A stretch of DNA of 40,629 nucleotides from Blastomyces gilchristii SLH14081 (lineage: Eukaryota > Ascomycota > Eurotiomycetes > Onygenales > Ajellomycetaceae). The stretch's first letter is position 1; the number at the start of each line of letters is the position of its first letter. The stretch lies in contig NW_003101632.1 of assembly GCF_000003855.2 (NCBI RefSeq), positions 105,206 to 145,834 of the forward strand, given 5' to 3'. The position numbers were made by a program, and so were the translations under genes. Below, piece after piece: positions 34,001-40,629 of this stretch. The notes beneath the pieces were generated by a model that saw only the letters and a program-made list of their open reading frames with translations, did not search any database and was not told the DNA's origin.

Positions 34001-34782
34001 TTATCATTCTTTTTCTCTAACTTAATACTGTGATTCACTTCAGAACCTTGTAAGAGATATATATTTATAATATTATCTTATCAGAAAACATCTAGATATT
34101 CATGATATTATTGAGAGAGTTTTGTACAAGAATCTGTTATTGTAATATGAAATAACTTTTGTAGAGCCTTTTTAATATTAGTCAGACTGACAGAATAGAT
34201 TGATATATGATTCTGCTGTCAGTGAACTTATCAGCAACTCTGTCAGTGATTTTGATAATGACTTCTTTTTCAGAGTATTTTATACACATTGACAGAGATC
34301 TGTGTCAGGTTCATGATCTTGTGAATATCATCTTCATGAACTCTATCATTATTAGAAAATATCAAGCTTCTGTTTTAAACATTTAACAAGATATCTTGTT
34401 CAGATAGTCAGACAAGTTCTAACATAAGATTATAATCAAGATTATTAACTTCATATATATAGATATCTTTATGTTGATGTTCTCTTACATCTATAATCAG
34501 CTTCATCATGTAATGAGTACAAATGTCTTTTGAACTATCAAATCCTGCAAGAAGTCAGGGTTTTGATAGAGAGATATGCTGAAGATTATGATATCTTATA
34601 ACTGAAGATTTTATCATTGCATAGTAATATAGACTGCTGTCTATCATAACTTTCATATTATACATATTATCAATCACAGTAGATATAAGAATTGTACTTA
34701 TTATTATCTTCTCTTCAAATTGTTGTTATCTGATCTCTTCAAGCTTCTGTTTATAAATTTGAATAGAAGCTAATCTTTTTTC
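31092..34782 (-). pseudogene. Chr1-C pol: protease, RT, RNase H, integrase, chromodomain
   Basis: Protease: MIDSS with its Asp codon at 34641 (Gly lost). RT: the FVKKSDKEL block near 33860 (open piece 34038-33835), with the YLDD box at about 33534-33525 ending in the Asp codon at 33525. RNase H near 33100-32940. Integrase: open piece 32145-31954, MIDFTVNLSESKNYRNILII and FIVSD with both Asp retained. Chromodomain from 31197, YLM then K then TAA for Trp. Protease-to-RT and RT-to-integrase distances are multiples of three, so only substitutions damaged it. It is transcribed leftwards, downstream of gag in the -1 frame. Confidence 0.86.
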
Positions 34783-35772
34783 TGTTTTACTGAGATATTC
34801 TTATAGTTATCTTCTGAATCTTTCTTCACTGCAATGTAATTGATGTGAACAGGCACTGATCTTTCTCTTAAGTGTGAAGACACATAGATTAATCAGCAGT
34901 TGAAGGCAATGTGTTCTGATCAGTTACAGTTGATGCACACTTCATATTAACATTAATCAGTGACTTCTTCAGAAGTGATCCCAGGAACTTAGAAGTCTGT
35001 TTGAACAGCAGAAACTCTTGCTTATGTATAGACATTTGAATCTATTCAGTTTATAGCATCTGCATCATTACTGTTACTTCTCTTCAGCACAGATGTATGA
35101 GTGACTGAGATGTAACATCTTCTGTCACTGTTCTGTATACTCTTGAGCTTGATAAGATGATCATTCAATGTCCGGAGCTGTGTGCAGAAATCTTTATAAG
35201 TCTGGTCTTTATCTACACTTACAAGAGCCTGTAAGAGTTTGAAGATCAATGTCTTCTTGAGCATGCTAATCTTTATTCAATTCTCTCAAGATTGATCACC
35301 TGCTTCTAGAATCTTAATGTTGAAGTCAGAGATGAATGTTATAGGAAAAGTATTTCTCTGTTGAACACTCTGTAATTAATCTAATACTTTCTGTTATATA
35401 GCAGTATCTCAGAACAGAACATTAAGATATTTCATAATATTATCAGATGTTTGCAATGCTGATTCACAGGCTTTCATTCATAGATGAAACTTCTGTTTTA
35501 TACAATCTTTCAATCATTCATTAATATATCAATCTTGATTGATTAATGAACTGATGAAATCTTCATCTATACTCAGTTTTATAAGCATTTTCATTCTTCA
35601 TGATGAGTAGAGAGTGAGATCAGAAGTATTAAAATATACAGAAGTATCTAAGCATTCTTTCAGCACTTTTATATTCAATTCTGTAGATATTGAAATCACA
35701 TAAATTAATTATTGAATCTCTTTATATTGAAGTTATTGAGTTGCATGTATATCAGCTATTTATTATTATTAT

Positions 35773-38739
35773 ATTATTATTATTATTATTATTCTTCAAT
35801 TATAGATGTATGCAGTCAGAGACTATGACATCTACCTGAGAACTTTTAGTTCTCAGGGATTTTTCTATATCTGTAAAGTTAACTATTATACATTCATCAA
35901 TTTCAGATATGCAAAATCAGAAAATTTCAGCCCAGAATATAAAAACTGTTTACAAATTGCAGTGTTTTAACATCTTCTGATACTTTGAAATCATTTGACA
36001 ATATCATGACAAAGGAAAAGAGAAAGAGAACACAGTCTTAAAGATAGACATATTAAATAAATAGATAGAAAGAAATTGAAAGGAAAAGATAAAGTAAAGA
36101 GAGACTGTAACAAAACAAATTATTAAAAGATAGTGTATAGCTGTTTTAACAGACTATATCTGATTGATTTCCTTCTCTTCATATTCAGATAATTCTGAAT
36201 TTAGTCATTTTCTTATAGCTGCTTGAGTTTCTGATAGAAAGTCTATTAAGTATTTAATTCCTGTCTCAGTTGAGAATAAGAATCTCATATTTAATTGATT
36301 TAGATCATACTTCTCTTTCAATCTGACTCTGAGATTATTGTATAATGCACAGTGCATTACAATATACTCAGAATTCTCATTTGCATTGCAGAATGAACAT
36401 TTTATTGAGTCAAATCTATCATCAAATCTTTGTATATAAGATTTGAAATAGTCATGTCCTTGTTTCAGCTGTATTATAGATGAGAATATTTTCTTTTTAC
36501 ATTTAATTGAACAAGATTTCCACTTGGGTTTTATTTCAAATCTTGAATAATGTATACTCTTCTTTTGTTTCTACCCGCTTTCATTCTACTTATCTAAACA
36601 AGATTCTTTTATTTTTCTCTTTATAAAAGATCAGAACACAATTTTTTGAATAGATCTGCTTAATTCTATACTCTTTTTTACAGCTGAATTAGTCAATTCA
36701 TTGTCATGAATATTCATATGAGCAGGAACTCAGTGTAGATGAATTATCAGCTTTGATATTCTTCTCTTTTGAAATTGCAAACCAGAGTTTAAGATCAGTT
36801 CAAGATTCATCTAATCATTATAAATCTGACTATTTCTAAGTCTTTGTAAAGCAGCTTGAGTATCAGAGAATATCCATATCTCTGTCAAACTATTTCCTCT
36901 TTTATGAGATTTTATTTCTATGAGTTTGAAAGCTTTCACTATTATAAATAGTTCAGTATCAAAGACTTCAGATTCACAGTCTAGATTTCAGAAATCTGAG
37001 ATAAAATTGATATTATCTTCAGTATAAGCAATGCCTGTGTCTAATCTATTCAGATTCTCATTTTTTAAGTCATCTGAATAAATCAGAATAGAGTCTTTTA
37101 TATTGATTGTAGAAATTCTCTTCAAATACTGTTCATATTCTTTCTCTTTTGATAGTTCACTTATTTATAAGTCTATAAGAGATTCAAGCTTTTCTCTTCA
37201 GAGAGATAACTTCTCATGATTCACTTTTTCAACATTTAAAGAAGAAAATTGATTTTTAATCAGAGAGTATAGTCTGTAAAGTTGAGAAGATATTTTCTTT
37301 GAAGAATTATTTTCATTTCAATCAAGAAATCTATTTCAATTCAGTTCATTTTCAGAGTTAATTGATGAAAATGAAGAAGAGACTCTTTCTCTGATTATAT
37401 GATTTGAGCTTATCTTTATAACTCTCAGTGTATAGTTTATACAGGCCTTTTCAAATCTAATAGCAGAAGAAGGAATTGAAGCTTCAATTTTCATTGCTTT
37501 AATAGAAGATGATTTGAATGCTTCTAGAATTCTTCTCTAGACTCTGTTTTGCAGACTTTGAAAGAGTTCAGTGAAATTCTCTTGATTATTTCATCAAACT
37601 TGAACTTTATAATCAGCTACTGATGTAATATAGGCTATATATAACTATCTCATAGTCTGAAAGAATAGACCTCTCTCTGTATTTAATAGGCTGATTATGA
37701 TATTCAATAGTCTTTCTGCCTTGACAGTTCTTTGTTGAATGTGATATATAAAATTCAACTTGAAGTTTAATCATACTTCTAATCATTTGACATTTACACT
37801 GGGTTTAATCTCTCTATTTAAAAGAGTTAGAGATAGTTCTTTCTCATTGAATCTAGAAAAGAAATGAATTAACTCAGTTTTATTCATATTAAATTAAATT
37901 TGATTGATATCTACTCTAATAAAGATTTTCTTTACAGCTTCTTCAATCACTTTCAAATTCTCTTTGATAGTTTTTAAGTTGTAGACTAGATCAATATCAT
38001 TCACATAACTCAGAGATTGTACTATTCTCATATTTCTATTTTTGAATAGATATGCAGTGTATATTGCAAATAAAATAGATGAGATTAGAGATTCTTATGA
38101 TACTTCTATTTTTATCTCAGTCTTGTCTTATTTCATTTTATCAAAGAAAAGTTATATGATTCTTTTAAACATAAAACAGTTAATTCATTTTATTAGAGAA
38201 AGTGGCATTTTTAATATCTTCAAAGTCTGAATTAACTTTGACTTTGAAACATGATCAAATGCTTCTTTTATATCAATAAAAACTGCAGTTGAGACCAGAT
38301 CTTCATGCTTTGCTATTTGAATATCATGAATAACTGAGAGAACAGTGTCAATTGCAGAACATTGTTTTCTATCTCTCATTTGTTCACTGAATAAAAGAGA
38401 GTTATTAATAGAGCTTATAAAAGATAGTTGAGTAGCTATTATCTTTTTCAAAATCTTTCCTAGACAGTTTAATAGAGATATTACTCTATATGACTTAGAA
38501 ATTGAAGTTTTTCTATTCAGTTTTACAAGAATCACTTCAGTGGCTTCTCTCCAGCATTCAGAATGATATTCATTTTTCAAGAGATTGAAAAAGAGCTCAA
38601 AATATTCATTCTTTAAGAAGGAATATGTATTTTGAATAATCAAGTGATTAATTGAATCAGGCCCTGCAGCAGTTTTAACAGAACTTGAGAAGATAGCTGA
38701 CTCTAATTCATCTTGTGTAAGATCAGGCCATTCTCAGTC
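35773..38739 (-). mobile_element. LINE-g: 5'-truncated LINE inserted in Chr1-C gag
   Basis: 2,967 bp, minus strand, flanked by ATTATTATTAT (35762-35772 and 38740-38750). It has an (AAT)n tail on the left, a hairpin at 35835-35857 and a 5' truncation just before the RT domain (equivalent to about 6085 in LINE-b). It is less mutated than LINE-b and gives the longest open piece of any LINE here. Confidence 0.92.
36060..38739 (-). pseudogene. LINE-g ORF2: RT, RNase H, zinc finger
   Basis: It lacks the endonuclease because of 5' truncation. The segment 38643-38185 is open for 153 codons. It covers the RT fingers and palm with SYRVISLLNCLGKILKKIIA and the catalytic-Asp segment AVFIDIKEAFDHVSKSKL. 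Then come the second RT box region near 38000 (Tyr-Val-Asn-Asp, mutated from YxDD), RNase H (about 37090-36680) and the C-terminal zinc finger with CSFCNANENSEYIV near 36380. The T-run near 37850 is two bases longer than in LINE-b, which identifies the LINE-b frameshift as a deletion. Stops elsewhere preclude function. Confidence 0.82.
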
Positions 38740-39156
38740 ATTATTATTATAATTTCAACATTGCTCAGAGTCACTGTGATATTATATCTATACTCATATT
38801 CAAGAGTTTCATATTATCATCAGACATGATTATATCAATTGTTGAATGTGTAATATCTGTGAAATCTGAAGAAGTGTAATCATATTCTCATATATTTAAG
38901 TGTTAGAACTCTTAGATCTTTCACTGATATTCTCTTATAAGATTTTATTCTCTTTATAAAATCTTATTATGAGATCAGAGTGACTGATGAGCAAGCTTTT
39001 ATCTAAGAACTCAGTGTCTGTTTAACTATTTGACTGTTTCTCTATTTCTTATGTGTTATTACACATTCAGATATCTCTTGATAAATAATCATTTCTAATG
39101 AGAAGATAATGCATGAATAATTGTTTCTAATAAGAAGATGATGAATATTTTTATAG

Positions 39157-39465
39157 TGTAAGAGACCTACACTGAATAGATCAGTAGTATATTGATAGGT
39201 CTTATTTAACAAAGATAAAAATGTTAGAGAAGAAAAGAATGAGAAAGTGTGAGAATCAGTGATCAAGGTGGATATTTATACATGTATGTGATGGTGTACG
39301 CGGTGCAGCTTCGGGGTGGAAGAATATACACGCGTTTGTAGCAGCCGAGGATCGGTGATCGAGAATGGCCGAGAATCGGAGCGTACGCGTTCGTGGATGA
39401 AGTGGTTGAAATCTGTGGAGTGTAACGGAATAGTCTACATGATTGATCGGGCGCAGCCCGCCACA
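39157..39465 (-). repeat. Chr1-C 5' LTR (309 bp)
   Basis: On plus, its right (outer, U3) end reads GATCGGGCGCAGCCCGCCAC, the best preserved LTR terminus in the window. Its left (inner, U5) end reads TGTAAGAGACCTACACTG, mutated. TATAAATA lies on minus at 39280-39273. The ORF at 39263-39511 is LTR plus flank, not a gene. Confidence 0.94.
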
Positions 39466-39470
39466 GAAAG

Positions 39471-40452
39471 GAAAAAATAAAGTAAAATAAAGAGAGACTG
39501 TAATGAAACAAATTTTAAAAGATAGTATATAGCTGTTTTAACAGACTATATCTGATTAATTTCCTCCTCTTCATATTCAGATATTTCTGAATTCAGTTAT
39601 TTTCTTATAACTGCTTGAGTTTCTGATAGAAAGTCTATTAAGTATTTAATTCCTGTCTCAGTTGAGAATAAGAATCTTATATTTAATTGATTTAGATTAT
39701 ACTTCTCTTTCAATCTGACTCTGAGACTATTATATAATGCACAGTGTATTATAATATACTCAGAATTCTCATTCATATTGCAGAATGAGTATTCTATGAA
39801 ATCAAATCTATCATCAAATCTTTGTATATAAGATTTAAAATAGTCATATTCTAGTTTTAGCTGTATTATAGATGAGAATATTTTCTTTTTATATTTAATT
39901 AAATAAGATTTTCACTTGAGTTTTATTTCAAATCTTGAATAATATATACTCTTCTTTTATTTCTGTCAGCTTTCATTTCACTTATTTAAATAAGATTCTT
40001 TTATTTTTCTCTTTATAAAAGATCAGAATATAATTTTTTTTTTTAAATTAATCTGCTTAGTTCTGAATCTTCTTTTACAGCTGAATCAGTCAATTCATTG
40101 TTATAAATATTCATATAAGTATAAACTCAGTATAGATGAATTATCAGCTTTGATATTCTTCTCATTTAAATTTTTAAAACAGAGTTTAAGATCAGTTCAA
40201 GATTTATTTGATCATTATAAATCTGACTATTTCTAAGTCTTTTTAAAGTAGCTTGACTATTAGAGAATATTCATATCTCTTTCAAACTATTTTCTCTTTT
40301 ATAAGATTTTATTTTAATAAGTTTGAAAGCTTTCACTATTATAAATAGTTCAGTCTCAAAGACTTTAGATTCATAGTCTAAATTTCAGAAATCTGAGATA
40401 AAATTAATATTATCTTCAATATAAGTAATATCTGTATTTAATCTATTTAAAT
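39471..40452 (-). pseudogene. LINE-f ORF2 C-terminal part (RNase H, zinc finger)
   Basis: Matches the RNase H and C-terminal zinc finger of ORF2 in LINE-b. On the minus strand the sequence runs from the region before the AEL motif (40420 to 40310) through the tether to the final EYEEEEINQI-like segment near 39560. Several cysteine and tryptophan codons are lost. It is a fragment only, without its own start codon. Confidence 0.65.
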
Positions 40453-40629
40453 GCGCTCCCCCGCCTTCCTGCAGGAATTACGCTAAACTTTCACTTGACC
40501 CATATTTTGGAGATATCAACAACATCGGGGAAACATTCCCGGCCGCCAATGACGCTATTTGAACTTATGCAGGGAAGAGCGCTCAGCGTTAAAACGCAAC
40601 GACAATTCAAACAGCTCCGTTGCCAACAG
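40453..40629. other. GC-richer unmutated segment, origin unknown
   Basis: From about 40453 the sequence switches sharply to balanced composition with frequent CG, CC and GG (GCGCTCCCCCGCCTTCC at the junction). No homology to any element in the window and no convincing coding frame in 177 bases. It could be unique chromosomal DNA, the 5' end of another element, or a joining artefact. Confidence 0.5.

Larger units (their letters stand above)
34770..38827 (-). pseudogene. Chr1-C gag (split by LINE-g)
   Basis: ATG at 38827-38825 (MSDDNMKL). The coding pieces are 38827-38751 and 35772-34770, and the stop is TAG at 34772-34770. Removal of LINE-g plus one duplication (2,978 bases) restores a start-to-knuckle distance of 912 bases, in frame with A (909) and B (906). 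The knuckle at 34937 reads CINCN then TGA, the usual lost Trp. The open piece 35264-35046 covers the capsid-like LLQALVSVDKDQTYKDFC region. Confidence 0.84.
30778..39465 (-). mobile_element. Chr1-C: Ty3/Gypsy chromovirus, minus strand, split by LINE-g
   Basis: Two 309-bp LTRs, duplication GAAAG on both sides, length 5,710 bp after removing LINE-g and its duplication. Gene order is as in A and B on the opposite strand. Landmarks are in frame: first integrase Asp (32139) to chromodomain Tyr (31197) is 942 bases, as in the other copies. A 27-base deletion lies between the gag knuckle and the gag stop. Confidence 0.94.
30479..40452 (-). mobile_element. LINE-f: 5'-truncated LINE, split by Chr1-C
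   Basis: The pieces 30479-30777 and 39466-40452 join at the 5-bp duplication GAAAG (30773-30777 and 39466-39470). It includes the (AAT)n tail, a hairpin (30536-30557), the 3' UTR and ORF2 back to the start of RNase H. It ends abruptly at about 40452, where GC-richer sequence begins. That junction is either the 5' truncation point or a later break. Confidence 0.85.

Overview
The window looks like a transposon graveyard from a filamentous ascomycete-type fungus. I see no host gene. Almost everything is AT-rich, and retroelement reading frames are still traceable over kilobases but are riddled with C-to-T / G-to-A stop codons. This is the footprint of repeat-induced point mutation (RIP) or a related cytosine-deamination defence. 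No species can be named from the sequence.

Families present. (1) A Tad1-clade LINE of about 7.6 kb, with ORF1 carrying CCHC knuckles and ORF2 carrying AP-endonuclease, reverse transcriptase, RNase H and a C-terminal zinc finger. It has a 3' hairpin and an (AAT)n tail. Seven copies or pieces are called LINE-a to LINE-g here. (2) A Ty3/Gypsy chromovirus of about 5.65 kb (Chr1), with gag, pol in the -1 frame and a C-terminal chromodomain. Three complete but mutated copies are called A, B and C. (3) A second, more decayed Gypsy chromovirus on the minus strand (Chr2). (4) A hAT DNA transposon and a 505-bp hAT MITE with the same ends. (5) A 381-bp tRNA-derived SINE that is barely mutated and carries the LINE's own 3' terminus.

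Layout. 1-2046: LINE-a (minus, 5' part), head to head with LINE-b (plus, 2066-9040). 9041-11510: 5'-truncated LINE-c, sitting in the tail of LINE-b and split by the hAT MITE (10959-11463). 11511-15037: Chr2 (minus). 15038-16764: hAT element (minus). 16765-29959: 5' part of LINE-d (plus), split by Chr1-A (16823-28511). A is split by Chr1-B (21735-27780), and B is split by the SINE (24086-24466). 29960-30478: LINE-e (minus, with a 207-N gap). 30479-40452: LINE-f (minus), split by Chr1-C (30778-39465), which is split by LINE-g (35773-38739). 40453-40629: a short GC-richer, unmutated segment of unknown nature.

Target-site duplications (AAAAG, AATAG, GAAAG, GACTGCAT, a 14-bp SINE duplication and an 11-bp LINE-g duplication) fix the insertion order: hAT, then LINE-d, then A, then B, then the SINE; and LINE-f, then C, then LINE-g.

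Most interesting points. The SINE appears to borrow the LINE's 3' end. The decay removes CC/GG and CG almost completely while leaving many CA/TG, unlike the classic CpA-centred pattern. In all three Chr1 copies the outer ends of the LTRs are spared while the matching inner ends are mutated.
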